A stretch of 64,000 nt of DNA from Sipunculus nudus (Eukaryota > Annelida > Sipuncula > Golfingiida > Sipunculidae): the NCBI GenBank assembly GCA_026874595.1, contig CM049314.1, positions 36,995,229-37,059,228 of the forward strand, in the 5' to 3' direction. The number at the start of each line of letters is the position of its first letter. Within the stretch, counting starts at the first letter, position 1. The position numbers and the translations under genes were made by a program. Of this stretch, positions 11,097-24,311 are shown piece by piece. Under the pieces are notes generated by a model. That model did not search any database. It saw only the letters and a list, made by a program, of their open reading frames with translations, and was not told where the DNA came from.

Positions 11097-12420
11097 GTTT
11101 TGAAACTGTAAGACCTAGGAATCCAAAATTCGGCATAATGTTAGATGTCCCCAAGATCTCCTACCAAGCCGAAAACTGGGTGTTTGCAACTTCGTTCCTT
11201 TGAGAAATTAAGGAAAAACCTCAATTTTTTATTAAAAACCTATTTTCACACTTCAGGACTGCCTAATATCAAAACCACTCATCTGTTTTACATCATATTT
11301 ACCATAAATATTCCTCTATATAGTTCCTATGTACATGCCAGAAATTATGTCTGTATTATTTAATTTAAAAAAGTTATGGGCCCAAACATAATGCATTTTG
11401 TAAAAAAACAGAAAAGATATTTGATCACTTAACACAAAAAATGTAAATGCTATGGACCTTTTTTCCAGTAATATAACTTTAATTAATCAAAATTAAATTG
11501 TATACCCAAAATTAGATGAAAATCTTTTAAATTTTTTGAAATATTAATAAAAATAAAAAATTGGTACCTTAAATTTTGCCCAACTTTGACCATGGCACGT
11601 TTTTTTTTCCTGTAAGTACTGTGGATTTAATTTTCACAGCATGTTTTTGTTAGCATTTCAACTGTTAACACCAAAAATTTGAAACCAGATGATCAAAAAC
11701 TGTAGATTTTAATCAAGTTTTCAAGCACCATGTAACATATTGTTTACATCAAGCTAGTGTTATGCAGTTTGCAAGAGCTCAGCTCCCCAGCTTCAGCTCT
11801 AAGTTCCTTAAATTGGGCATACAGTTAGATGTCTCCAAAATGCCCTACCATGCCAAGAATTTGGTCACTAGGACATTCGAGATATTAATGAAAAACTTCA
11901 TTTTTCCATTAAAAACCCATTGTTACACTTCAAGACTGCCTAATATCAAAACCACTGATCTGACTTTAATCATTAATAATATACATATTTTTCATTCTCT
12001 ATGCACATGCCAGAATGATGTCAGTATTATGTAATTGTTTTAAGTTATGGGCCCAAACATAATGCACTTTGTAAAAAATCAAGAAATATATTTACTCCCC
12101 TAACAAGAGCATTGCTAAAGCTAGAGATTTTTTTGTCAGGGATGTAACATTATTTAATCAAGATTCAATTGAATACCCAAAATTAGTTCTGAATTTTTCA
12201 AATTTTATTTAGTATAAATATAAAATTAGTACCTTAAATTTTGCCCAACTGTGACCATGGCACGTTTGTTTCCCGTGAGCACTGTTGATATAATTTTCAT
12301 ATCATGCACACATAAGCATTTCAGCCTTTTAGTTTAGAAAGCTGAAAGAAATTGGCCAAAAATTGTAGCTTTTATTAATGTTTTTTATGAGACCCTGTCA
12401 AACTTTGGCTCTCTCCAGCC
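11097..12420 (+). repeat. Two tandem copies of a 677-bp core inside element A
   Basis: Shared landmarks such as 'gactgcctaatatcaaaacc' recur 677 bases apart (11261 versus 11938), as do 'ttatgggcccaaacataatg' and 'ttaaattttgcccaactttg'-like stretches. The copies differ by many substitutions, so the duplication is not recent. The identical 677-base spacing in element B (50879 and 51556) shows the duplicated core was present before the copies spread. Confidence 0.85.
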
Positions 12421-13180
12421 CCTCTTGAGTCACCTGTATGTTGACCTTGTTGACCTTTCATGAAATTATGCACGCTTGAGGCGAGGCATACATGGAATCC
12501 AGGCAGCTTATGGCAAGCCACAGTTGATCCAGGTGTCCAACCCAACTCATCTAGTTGTTTTAACCAAGAACATAACAAAAAACAATAAATTAATAAATTT
12601 TTATTGGTTTTTAATAACAAATTAAAGAAATATAGAAAAGGAATTTGTTAGTTTATAATAACAGGAAATTAACTTGCAGTTACTGATGATATAAGAATCT
12701 TGTATCGATGGGTAGAATGTCACATATTCCAAATAACACCATGCAGTCACCTATGGCATTTTTCAGTTCAATTTTAATGATAAAGAAGTAAATCATTACT
12801 AATCATTAGGGATCATATGAAGGAAATTAGACAAAGATGCAGTTGATAATATTAATCTAGATTCCTGCTGTGTCTAGTGTGTACATTGATGTGAAATTAG
12901 TCCAAAATGAATTTTTTACAGTTATTTTTTAATATAAATAAAAGCCATAAACCAGGTACTTATGATCATTATTTAAATGTGTGAATTTTGTATATTTTGG
13001 ATTCTCAACATCATTGTTTGGTGAAAACTGAATAAATTCCAGACATGGTGCAAATACTTTGTAATTGTATTTAAATACGAATATGATTTTGTACTCCATT
13101 ATAAAATTTCTTGCATAAAGAATGGGAATTCAGGTAAAAATGAAAATATATGAATACTCGTGCAAATACTTTCAAAATGT

Positions 13181-13202
13181 ATTCATGAATGCATTCATGA
13201 AT
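13181..13202. repeat. 22-bp perfect palindrome inside element A
   Basis: 'attcatgaatg' is followed directly by its reverse complement with no spacer. It lies in the 329-base segment that distinguishes element A from fragment F. Confidence 0.85.
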
Positions 13203-13603
13203 ATATTCTTTAATATTATTTTAATAATCATATCAGTTATATTTCATTTTAAAAAATCATATGATTCTCTTATTATTTTTAATAAAAATTATATTTGGGA
13301 CAATATTTGTATTTTTTTTAATAAATAGTTAAAATCTTATATTATATGTTCTGCTTATAAGTTATATGGCCAAGTCAAAATCTGTGTGACAATAGTTCTC
13401 CATTTGTTAATAAAATAAATGAAATGAGTCCTCTTCCCTGTCTCCAAAGGTACTATCAAAATCATACATAAGCTAAACAACAACAACTCATAATACAGCT
13501 TATATTTATTACCACACAAAACCAGCATGTGCCTCATTTCTAAATAATATTTTTTTATCATATATAACAGCTGAGCGTCGTGACCCATAGGTCCCTTGTT
13601 ATT

Positions 13604-14753
13604 AACAAGTTACATCTGTGACTATATTTGTGGTATATCTGTGATTGATGGATTAAAACCAGAGCTGATTGGTCAGATGATACCTTGATTGACAGGTAAT
13701 CAAAGCTTACTGGTAATTGATTCAAATATGCCCTGATTTGAGAGACAAAATAAAATCTTAATGGTCAGAATTTTACTAGGTTTTTTGCCAGAATAATAGC
13801 TTCCTGCTCTATAGCCAGATATTTATCTTTATATCATTATTCCTACAGTATGCTGAGTGTGTCAGCAAGAGCAGCTCATTATACTTGACACAGTTCAAAC
13901 AAACTTAGTCCAATACTGTCTAAAAAAGGCATATGCCAGGGCCAATCAGAATCTTGATATTCTGATTGCTACCTTAAATATATTGGACTTTGCAACATCT
14001 TTTGGGAAACTCCTGAGAATCAGCATTTAGCTCACAGAGTTCCAGAGCACTGGACCTGTGTATTTAGAACACAACTTGCCATGAAAAATGTTTGTATACT
14101 TGTTGTTGTATCAACCCGAGTCGAAGTCAATCCCTGCTCAGACTGACTCAATTGTAAGAGTTAATTAAGTTAGATATATATGCCTCATGTAGCCTATATT
14201 TAAACAGTAGTCCTGTAAGTGTATGTATTGTTTGAATAGAAATTTGTGCACATAACTCTGTGGACACTTTGATAATTAAGACTTGTATTTGAAACTCAAA
14301 GAAACCTTCTGGGAACTGGCTTGCCCAGGGGATGGGGACTCTGGCAGTATTTAAGGGGACCTTTTCTGAAATTTGATGTCAGTCAACTTAAGATAATCCC
14401 TCGGAACCTTTTTATAAAAATAAGCCAGACAATACTGATCCTGCCACACAAAGGCCCTTTGTTTAATTTGTATCCACCTGTTTATAACTTGGGGGACGTT
14501 CCAAAATAATCTTAAAACATTCACAAGAGCATTTGGCAGCAAGTCAAATACACCAGAGTTTTCCAAAGGGTGTTTTCAAGCTCAACTTATTACTTCCATA
14601 CATATGCAACCAACCACCATAGGTTACATGGTTTTCCTGTTTGTCAAGATTGGCAAATGTACCTTGTTTACTAACAGCTTGTAGATAAAGAAGCTCAAGC
14701 ACCTGTCACAGAGGTGTTGAATGAACCTTGCTTAAAAGTAATTACCTAATTCA
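13604..14753. other. Non-coding stretch between element A and the 27-bp array
   Basis: No coding or repeat structure that I can support. Open frames at 14321-14509 (plus) and 14351-14566 (minus) overlap each other and look random. Confidence 0.5.
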
Positions 14754-14761
14754 TTAATATG

Positions 14762-16622
14762 CATTATTTAAACTAGAGATGTGAGCTGCTTTAAATAAAC
14801 TAGAGATGAGAGCTGCATTAAATAAACTAGAGATGTGAGCTGCATTAAATAAACTAGAGATGTGAGCTGCTTTAAATAAACTAGAGATGAGAGCTGCATT
14901 AAATAAACTAGAGATGTGAGCTGCATTAAATAAACTAGAGATGTGAGCTGCATTAAATAAACTAGAGATGTGAGCTGCATTAAATAAACTAGAGATGTGA
15001 GCTGCGTTAAATGAACTAGTGATGTGAGCTGCATTAAATAAACTAGAGATGTGAGCTGCATTAAATAAACTAGAGATGTGAGCTGCATTAAATAAACTAG
15101 AGATGTGAGCTGCATTAAATAAACTAGTGATGTGAGCTGCATTGAATAAACTAGTGATGTGAGCTGCATTAAATAAACTAGAGATGTGAGCTGCATTAAA
15201 TAAACTAGAGATGTGAGCTGCATTAAATAAACTAGAGATTTCAGCTGCATTAAATAAACTAGTGATGTGAGCTGCATTAAATAAACTAGTGATGTGAGCT
15301 GCATTAAATAAACTAGTGATGTGAGCTGCATTAAATAAACTAGTGATGTGAGCTGCATTAAATAAACTAGTGATGTGAGCTGCATTAAATAAACTAGTGA
15401 TGTGAGCTGCATTAAAAAAACGTGATGTGAGCTGCATTAAATAAACTAGTGATGTGAGCTGCATTAAATAAACCAGAGATGTGAGCTGCATTAAATAAAC
15501 CAGAGATGTGAGCTGCATTAAATAAACCAGAGATGTGAGCTGCATTAAATAAACCAGAGATGTGAGCTGCATTAAATAAACCAGAGATGTGAGCTGCATT
15601 AAATAAACTAGAGATGTGAGCTGCATTAAATAAACTAGTGATGTGAGCTGCATTAAATAAACTAGAGATGTGAGCTGCATTAAATAAACTAGAGATGTGA
15701 GCTGCAATAAATAAACTAGTGATGTGAGCTGCATTAAATAAACTAGTGATGTGAGCTGCATTAAATAAACTAGTGATGTGAGCTGCATTAAATAAACTAG
15801 TGATGTGAGCTGCATTAAAAAAACATGATGTGAGCTGCATTAAATAAACTAGTGATGTGAGCTGCATTAAATAAACCAGAGATGTGAGCTGCATTAAATA
15901 AACCAGAGATGTGAGCTGCATTAAATAAACCAGAGATGTGAGCTGCATTAAATAAACCAGAGATGTGAGCTGCATTAAATAAACTAGTGATGTGAGCTGC
16001 ATTAAATAAACTAGAGATGTGAGCTGCATTAAATAAACTAGTGATGTGAGCTGCATTAAATAAACCAGAGATGTGAGCTGCATTAAATAAACCAGAGATG
16101 TGAGCTGCATTAAATAAACTAGTGATGTGAGCTGCATTAAATAAACTAGAGATATGAGCTGCATTAAATAAACAAGTGATGTGAGCTGCATTAAATAAAC
16201 TAGAGATGTGAGCTGCATTAAATAAACTAGTGATGTGAGCTGCATTAAATAAACTTGAGATGTGAGCTGCATTAAATAAACTAGAGATGTGAGCTGCATT
16301 AAATAAACTAGAGATGTGTGCTGCATTAAATAAACTAGAGATGTGAGCTACTTTAAATAAACTAGAGATGTGAGCTACTTTAAATAAACCAGAGTTGTGA
16401 GCTGCATTAAATAAACTAGAGATGTGAGCTGATTAAACAAACTAGAGATGTGAGCTGCATTAAACAAACCAGAGATGTTAGCTGCATTAAATTAACTGTA
16501 GATGTGAGCTACTTTGAATAAACGAGAGATGTGAGCTCCTTTAAATTAACCAGAGATGTGAGCTGCATTAAATAAACTAGAGATGCAAGGTGCATTAAAT
16601 AAATTCTAGACATGAGCTACAT
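14762..16622. repeat. Satellite-like array of a 27-bp unit, about 68 copies
   Basis: The unit is 'ctagagatgtgagctgcatt' plus 'aaataaa'. Three main variants differ at the start: ctagag, ctagtg and ccagag. Two rare 25-base units lacking 'ta' ('cattaaaaaaac' followed by gtgatg or atgatg) occur near 15413 and 15814. In both places they are preceded by four to six ctagtg units and followed by one ctagtg unit and four or five ccagag units, so a block of about 400 bp was duplicated. The array degrades at both ends, especially 16330-16622. Each unit carries AATAAA on the plus strand. Because 27 is a multiple of three, all frames stay open and give false long proteins of a 9-residue repeat on the minus strand. 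Confidence 0.97.
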
Positions 16623-17160
16623 TAAGGGTAGTGGCTGCAGGTGTACTGCCAGTGCAAGGACTGATAAAAAGTTGTAGCTACAAAGTGTCAAATGAAACCA
16701 TAGCTACTAAGTTAAGATAAATCTGGTTTTCTTCTCTGTAACTTATGCATCCATCCCATCTGTACAAAATGGATAATTTAACAGTTTGTCTGTTAATTGT
16801 TGGGTTTTAATGGTTATAGCTAATTTTTTGGTCTAGGATAATTGTTGATAACCATAGCTTTAATATCATAAGGTTAATTTTTAGGTAATTTAAAGTACTG
16901 TACCCTTGCATGTAGACTATATATCAAAATGGCAGATCCAAAAGAAACAAAACAAGATTTAATGGTCACATTATTATGGTTATCTTAAACAAACTTCCGC
17001 TTTCTAGGATGGAGTTCACGATGTGATAACATCCAGTCAGATTACAGCTGGTTGTACCCATCCTTATTGTGAGCGGGCACTTTAAGGTCACACACCAAGT
17101 GTTGTCCCAATATAATAAGGCAACATCCCTGGCTTCCAGTATGAAGGGCTTTTTTTTACC
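16623..17160. other. Non-coding stretch after the 27-bp array
   Basis: AT-rich, with no supported feature. Confidence 0.5.
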
Positions 17161-17227
17161 TCTCACACAAATGCAGATGACATTAGCGACAAGATCTTGT
17201 TCCGGGCACGGCAGCATGGCGAGTGCT

Positions 17228-17240
17228 GTTGCCTAGCAAC
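17228..17240. promoter_or_regulatory. X-box (RFX-type) motif with 1-base spacer
   Basis: 'gttgcctagcaac' is two perfect RFX half-sites, GTTGCC and AGCAAC, around one T. It lies in a locally GC-richer patch (about 17165-17260). On the minus strand an ATG starts 11 bases further on (17217) and the frame stays open beyond a GT-containing 'agaggtaaa', so a first exon is conceivable but unproven. RFX factors control ciliary genes in animals. Whether this site is used is unknown. Confidence 0.4.
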
Positions 17241-17261
17241 TGTGACATTTAGGATGTTATT

Positions 17262-20200
17262 TGGACCGCTGATGCCAATATTTCATTAGGTTTATATTAG
17301 AGATGCATACCTGAATAAAATAAAAAACAGTAGAAAATAAAATAAGACCTACATCATATTGCATAAAGAACGTAATTTAATACAGTTCAGTTGACAATAC
17401 TGCTAAACATGACACTTTGTTGAATTGTCAATAAGAATAATGCCTTAAGCCACAAAACCGTGAAATTATTTTTTTTCTAAACCCTGCACAGGCTGACAGG
17501 GATAATATTTCATTTAACATTTATAAAGTGCCTACCAGCTTCCCAATTTACCATTATAGATACTTCACAAGAGCCTGTACCTAGCATTATATAAATCAAA
17601 TTTGCCAATAATCACTTGGGATATGAACATGCACTGTTGAACACACAAAATGACTTTGGAATATCGCTATACTATAACGTGCAGATTTGGTACACTGATA
17701 TTATAAAATTAAAAATATTAAATTATTAGTAATAACATTAATATTAATTAATTCACATTTATTTTTAAGACCAATCATCACCGGCCAGCTGGTAAAGACA
17801 AATAAAATAATAAATAACTGTTAATAGCTGGAATGCTCAGAGTTTAGTGATTAACAAATTAGTGAAATTCAAAGGATGTTACACTAGTTTTAATATTTTA
17901 TAGAGTGCAAGACTTCATATTTGTAACAATCAAATTGAATGAAATTAAGACAAGGATAACGTCATATATGGAGACCAAAAAACAACCTATCACTCATTTT
18001 GTGTATAATAGCATTCTGGACTTGTCACCCATGATGCAACAGTATTTAACATCATGAATGTATCAATTGTACACTCCGTATAATTCAGGTTACACGTTTT
18101 GGAAAAGGAATCTATTGGAGCATAATTGGTATATATGTAGTGCCTGCATGGTCTGTTTCACATATACAAATTAACATGCATGCTATTACACTGACTCACC
18201 GGAACAAATGACTTTACATTGAACTTATTTATAGAAATTTTAAACCATATATGTATTCATGTATTATCATAGGAATGAAGATTATTCAGCATCAATGCCA
18301 GGTCCAAAGAATTTGTGTATGAAGTTCATCAGAAATCACATAGAGAGCTGTGTCACCGTAGAAGATGAATGCCTCAGCTTCCCTAGTTATTAAGGAACTC
18401 GTATATCTAAATATTCTGGCCTTGAACAACTTTTGATGGTAATTTGAACAAATTGAACTGTTGTTAATCAACTCTTTTTGGTGAGATTGCTTCATTGGAA
18501 TCAACTAATTAGGTAGTCGTCATTTCATTAACTTGTGGGGAGAGGAATAATTCAGTTTACGAGTTGGGGCAAATTAGATTCTTGTTTCCCCAGTGATAGA
18601 AAATTAGAGTACTATCTGCTTAATTTCCAGTTTCTGAGTAACAGCATTATAATTAAAGTCACAAGTACAAGCATGGAACATGATCAGATAAAGAAAAATA
18701 GACCTGATTGAGTAGATCAGGTTTCTTCTTCCGAACCACAGTATTTTATATCTGTAAAATCACAACTCAATAGCTCTTCACTGAAAGCTGAATAGCAAGT
18801 GTTCTTAATTTATGTTTGGTCAAAGGCTGGTGAAAGAATGCATTTCTTAAGAGGTTTCCAATTAGCAGGAAAGTATATAGCTCTATGGTTCATGATTTTA
18901 AATGAATGCCCCAATAGGAAGGTCCCCATGACTGCCTGTGCTAATGTTTACATAGAATTTGATTATAATGAGATATGAGTTCAGTTGGAAGTGAACACAA
19001 TGAACTTCTGTTATTGTATATTCAAGGTGTATTCCTGGCTTTGTATGGTCATTTATTGTTGAAAAAAACCTAATGGTGACAGAGGATAGCTAGAATATCA
19101 TCTTCCTCCAGAGAGGTTTCTACTTTAATTTTAAGAATAATAGAGGTGATATATTCACAATTGTCTCTTTTTATCTGTTTTATTTGTTATATTCCCCTTA
19201 TGCATTATATTGACCACGACAGATACCTACAAAATCTTTATTGAAATTAGTGTTTTTCAACATACATACATACAAATAAACTGTTTATTTTGAATATAAT
19301 TTGTGCCAACTTGCATATTCAGGCCAGCTGTTGACCGATGATTAAATTATTGAGCTGAACCAGACCTCACCGTTATGTGTACTTGGTCCACAAATATTAT
19401 TTCTAATTGTTTCAGCATACTCCTTACATAACATTTAATGTTTCCTAAGGTAAGCACACTTTAAGTTTTCCTGGTATATTTCACATAATAAAACAGAAAA
19501 CACAATCCATCCACAGCATAACTTAAAACATATGCCCACCAAAAAAGCATTGTTTCACATAACCATCTGTGCTGTTTAATCTATGGATATTTTCAGAGAA
19601 AACTATAGCAAATACAATTAAATGCTGAGTCTGTCCATATATAGAATGGGGAATTTCATTTTTTGTTATCCTGTTTAATTCATTGTCTGATACAGCATTC
19701 CCTGCTGCTGCAGTCTTGGTCTATTAGTTGGGTGACTCAAGTTGAAGAAGTACTGGTACAACTACTACTAGTAATTAGATCTATTCTCAGCCAGAAGATG
19801 GCAGGGTGGGTGTGTGGGAGCAGGCTTAGCTTCATGTATATTTTATACACTCTCAGATTGTGTATGTACTCAAGGTATAAATATAGTAGATCTCCAGCTT
19901 GTCTGTTAAACAACATGTCTGCTGTATCATTATAACAAAGACTTTTCTTGTACCACACAAACCATTTATAAATGAACAGAATAATACCAGTGTGAAAAAT
20001 ATCCCTGTAAAGTTTCATGCACCCATATAGGTATGTTCAAACTTGACTAGTTAAAGGGTACACTTAAATTGATCTATAGAATTGATACTCCTATTTTTAT
20101 CTAACAATTATTTTTTTGTGAATAACTATACCTAATCTCTAGTTTTAATGCTGCTAATTACTGCTCTGCTGCCTTCAAAGATATCATTCATATGTGCATT

Positions 20201-20460
20201 AAAATGCTAACTTAATTGATCATATAGGTATATGGTAAACAGTTGATTAAAATTTGTATTGTTCATGTATCATTTCAAAAACTGTCAAACTCAATGCACA
20301 TTTGTATATCAACCAGTTAATTTTTGGAAGAAAAAAACCCACTTACTACACCAAACCTTTTTGCCCAGTGTTTTTGCCAAATGTGTTTAGAAAAATTTAT
20401 TTTGTTGGTATGGCTCTATAATCAATGTCTGAATTATACCATGTCTCTGTTAAAATATTT
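17262..20460. other. Non-coding AT-rich stretch
   Basis: No coding exon, tRNA-like or transposon-like structure recognised. Open frames, including the overlapping pair at 19663-20018, have no domain content. Confidence 0.5.
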
Positions 20461-20465
20461 AAAAA

Positions 20466-20522
20466 TTTCATTAAAAAGTCATATATAACTAATTTCATTA
20501 AAAAAAGTCATATATAACTAAT
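20466..20522. repeat. Two-copy direct repeat of about 29 bp
   Basis: 'ttcattaaaaagtcatat' plus 'ataactaa' occurs twice back to back, differing by two extra A in the second copy. A recent small tandem duplication. Confidence 0.85.
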
Positions 20523-21289
20523 GGGGTTCATCAACCTGAATTCTTACTATTGTTGATAAGGATACATTGCTTGTTGCAAAGTTAGTCAAGTATTTCCTGC
20601 ATCACATGATATGGAAGAAAATTTGCATGGAAGTATTTACATAGTAACATTTTAACTGAGAAATTCTATTAAACAGTCCCATGTATATAATTTACATCTG
20701 TATACATAACTTCCTGTTAAAATAATCTCCACAGTGTGTACGAAGCAAGAGACTTCCACAACTATTTCTGGGTGAAATATTGCCATATATGGCAAGTGTA
20801 AAACAAATTGCTGTGTTTTACCCACTATATTCATGTAACCAGCATGATTGATCACATCTATATGTATAAAAAATATGTAAATTATAACTGTCAAAGCTCA
20901 TAAATAATATATAAAAAGAAGTAAAAAGGTGAATATATGACATGCAGGTCTGTCTGGTTTAGATTATATTTACAGATACAGGTCTGTGATCTGACTGAAT
21001 ATCACATTTATAATCTAAAATTCTGCTGTGGTAATCTGTTTCATACATATATTTAAATATAAATCAGCATAAGTCTTGTTAAATGCAAGGTCTCCTTCCC
21101 ATCCTAATCCAACATGATATATAGTGTCACTTATATTATAGGCATACAGGTGAACTTATAATAAAAGTAAATTCTATATATTTGCATCATCAGCTGTCAC
21201 TATATTAGCACTTTTAGATTCACAATGGTAAAAGTGGAGATTTTATGTTGCTGGAGTTGTATTTAATTTAAGGGACATAGTGGCAGAGC
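20523..21289. other. Non-coding stretch
   Basis: AT-rich, with nothing recognised. Confidence 0.5.
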
Positions 21290-22060
21290 CACACACATAC
21301 CTTGCATGATAATCCATGACCTGCTGTACTGAGGGAGATAATCCAAGTGAGAGATAATCCCTTGATGGTGGTTTATCCTGGGATTAGTAACCAGCAGGTG
21401 TTAAGAGCATGTGCCAGGTAGCCTTAGTGTCCCGTGGCAGCCCCACCCATTCAGGACAGCTCCTGCGTGCATGCATTACCCTCGGCCATCAGGCACATTG
21501 TGGACAGGACGAGATCCCTTAGAACACCAGTAATAAAGGACAGTAGCGGCCCACGGCTCAACACGGTGCACACCACCGTCAGACAAGAGCTACTGATGAA
21601 GCAAATCCAATTACTAGCTGGTCCCCATCTGCCAAATTGACAACGATCCTCCGCTAACAGAGACTGCTGCGAATTATTTACAAATGATAGTAGATAATAT
21701 GTTTTAGTCTCTATTGCCCTGATAGGTTCCTGTCTTTCCAACCTTTTCCCGATCTGCACACGTCCATTGATTTTCAGCCGGTCCCTCCAACGCCAGCCGA
21801 TATTGGCATGTGCGTCTGCATCTTCAGCTTGTAGGGACTGGAGCAGTGGGCAATGGCTGGAGGACAGGCTGATTCAGCGGCTCGTGTGTTGGATGCTTTA
21901 ATGTTTGCACTGTTTCAGGTGCTGGTGATTAACCGTCTCTGCTGACAGGCTCTGCTGGTGCTGTTAACAGTATGTAAGGATCAGTGTGTAAGCAGATCAG
22001 CTCCAGCTTACTGGTGTAGAACTCTAATAACATCAAACTGTGTACCGTTTACATGGTATA
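21290..22060. other. GC-richer island, function unknown
   Basis: This block is visibly less AT-rich than its surroundings and contains CpG-bearing stretches at about 21430-21660 and 21770-21830. Open frames exist on both strands (for example 21451-21759, minus), but none resembles a known protein. It could be a conserved non-coding element, an unrecognised exon or a promoter region. Cross-species alignment would decide. Confidence 0.3.
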
Positions 22061-24299
22061 ACATGTCATTCATTCATTCATTCCTCCCATTCATATATTC
22101 TATTTTGAGTACCATGAATCCTTGCAGTTAAACCTGTACTTTGGGTACCTGGATGTATGTTATTAGAAAAGGGCAGTATTCCTCTATATCATGCACATTA
22201 CAATATGATATTAATCAGAATTATTCAAATTTGCTCCATGAAATATTTAATGATCTATATATGCCAGAGTCACGTAGATGTATCAAGGCCAGCTGCTAAG
22301 GTTTAACTATATAATTTTAATCAATGAACTAAAACATTGGCCATGCATGCATGCACCTACCCAGTATTACCTGAAACTCTTGAATTTGTGTTAGCCATTA
22401 CTTGAAAGACAGGCTGGTTCATTCCATTATGATGTAGTGTAAAATGTTACTTAATTTATAGCTGTTGTGAGTTATACAGACAGGAAGTTTTACTTTTTAT
22501 TGAAATAACAGTAATATTTCTTCAAAAAAAAGTGTTGTTTTGTCTGATTCACATTTTCTTAGTGTTTTCAGAGATGAAATTAGTGTGTGTATGGGTGTGT
22601 AAACCAGTATGGATCAAATAACTGTTATAAAATGAGATGTGCATCACAATACAGCACTTCATACTGCAGCACTGTACAGTACTCAGACAAGATATGTGTT
22701 TTCTGCAAACATTGATTTAATTTTGAAACTTAGGCTTAAATTTAGAAATTACAGTAATCCTTTAAAATTTGGTTTAACAAGCTTCATGGCTCCAGTAGTT
22801 ATAATACCCCTTTTGAAATTTTTACTGGATTAGATATATCACACAAACAGGCATATATGTAAAAGCATATATAGAATCTGCACAAAGCCTATATTGCCTA
22901 ATATGATGCAAATTTTCATCCAGTTGTGGCAGTGGGACTGTTCATATTTGGTGTTTCCAACTACACAGGCCACAAGGGCTCGATCCTCTGTGACCCCTGT
23001 TTATTACCAGGGTGGGTTATTTTGTGGATGATAGCATGATGGAACAGGTTATTATATGAAGTGGCTAGTTTACATACCAGTTCAGCCCTATTCTTCCTGT
23101 GAACTGCCATTGTGAAACAGATTGCTGGCAGCTTTAATAATCAACAAGATAGACTGGATGGAAATCATGGTAATATCATTTAAATGATCAGAATTAGGGA
23201 ATAAATAGCTTGATCATACATGCTGACAGATTTTATATCCAGCTTTAAAACATGATATGTAAACATTTTATAATTATTGTATCATTGTCACCTCTCATGA
23301 ACAGAGTGCCTGCCTGGTTTATCAATTCTGTATGTGTGTTCATGCGTGTTTGTTTGTGTGTGCAGAGAAAAACCCCACCTGCCCATTAGTTTGTATTTGT
23401 ATTTTCTACCTTAATTCCTATGTTTGTGTGGTGTAGTATATAATACTATATAAATCTGTGGTTTCTTATAGCTGAAATTACGAAAAAACACCACACAAGC
23501 CTAGTCTTCTGATGATAGATTTCCAAGACTCCCTGAAGACTTGCATGTTAACATTATAGAAACACTACTGTGCAATTTCAATGGTGTAATATTAAAGGTT
23601 AAAGCAAGGCTTTAAGGTGAAAGTGTTTTAAACCAGAGCAGAAGGGTCCCATTTCAAATGCTGTCATTTTATCTGTGGCATATCAGTAATTGATAAATCT
23701 TGCCAGAGATTCACACTGGCACACTAGAATTTTCTAGATAAAAAACAAAATCTGAACTCAAGAGAGGGTTAAAAATAACAATATATCATTCTTATCATAT
23801 GGTTACCTTTATTGTCATTCAGAAGACAGTGCCCTCTACAGGTCATAAACCTATTTTTTTTTAAATAATATTATACTGAAGCATTAACTCCCTGACCAAG
23901 GGTGTATAAATTGCAGAGTGAACTTGACTTTGTACAACCAACCAGGTCATAAAATCATAACATTCAGTAGAAGCTGGTCATAAAAGATTCATCACCAAAT
24001 TTACACAGCTGTTGAAGTTTCCTTAATCATTCACTGGTATATTCAGTGTTTAAAGTCACTGTGTGAGGGAGATGAGTCTTAAAACTGAAATAAACCTCAT
24101 TGGCAGCAAGGTTTCTTAGCCCATCTAGTGCCAAGCATGCGTGGGCAGGAACTTCCAGCAGAGATAAAGTCACAAACAGAATGGGAGTTTCCTTTTGAAA
24201 GCCCACTGATTGCCTGAGGTCCTGAAGTTTATTGACTTCCTTTAATATTACCAGCAGGGGTAAGATACATTGCTTTGAAACACAAAGATTCAGAACCTT
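22061..24299. other. Non-coding stretch
   Basis: Contains a short (ATTC)n run near 22066-22083 and T/A-rich sequence. No coding or mobile element signal recognised. Confidence 0.5.
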
Positions 24300-24311
24300 G
24301 GGGGGGGGGGG
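24300..24311. repeat. Poly-G tract (12 G)
   Basis: Uninterrupted G run followed by 'aggaggg'. It may form a G-quadruplex. The length is uncertain in sequencing. Confidence 0.9.

Larger units (their letters stand above)
10987..13603 (+). mobile_element. Element A: non-autonomous Helentron-like (group 1) element
   Basis: The 5' end carries 'agctcagctga' (10992-11002) followed by (GTCC)n at about 11039-11083. The 3' end carries 'cagctgagc' (13568-13576), which is the inverse of the 5' motif, then 'tgacccataggtcccttgtta'-type sequence with a weak GACC/GGTC hairpin. This order (5' subterminal repeat, inverted 3' subterminal repeat, then a 3' hairpin) is the known plan of Helentron-associated elements. 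The interior has two copies of a 677-bp core ('gcctaatatc' at 11261 and 11938). A 329-base segment at 13015-13343 is absent from fragment F. No Rep/helicase open frame is present, so it would need a protein supplied in trans. Family membership is inference. Confidence 0.65.

Noticed and set aside
14754-16326. Open frames of up to 353 codons on the minus strand within the 27-bp array
   Set aside because: The frame is open only because the unit is 27 bases and contains no stop in those frames. The product is a pure 9-residue repeat with a shift wherever a 25-base unit occurs. No gene structure supports it.
14762-16622. CRISPR array
   Set aside because: The units are contiguous with no unique spacers, and the sequence is eukaryotic.
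21434-21759. Coding gene in the GC-richer island
   Set aside because: The plus-strand frame lacks an ATG at its start (it begins at GTG), the minus-strand frame overlaps it, and neither resembles a protein family. The island is kept only as an unexplained feature.
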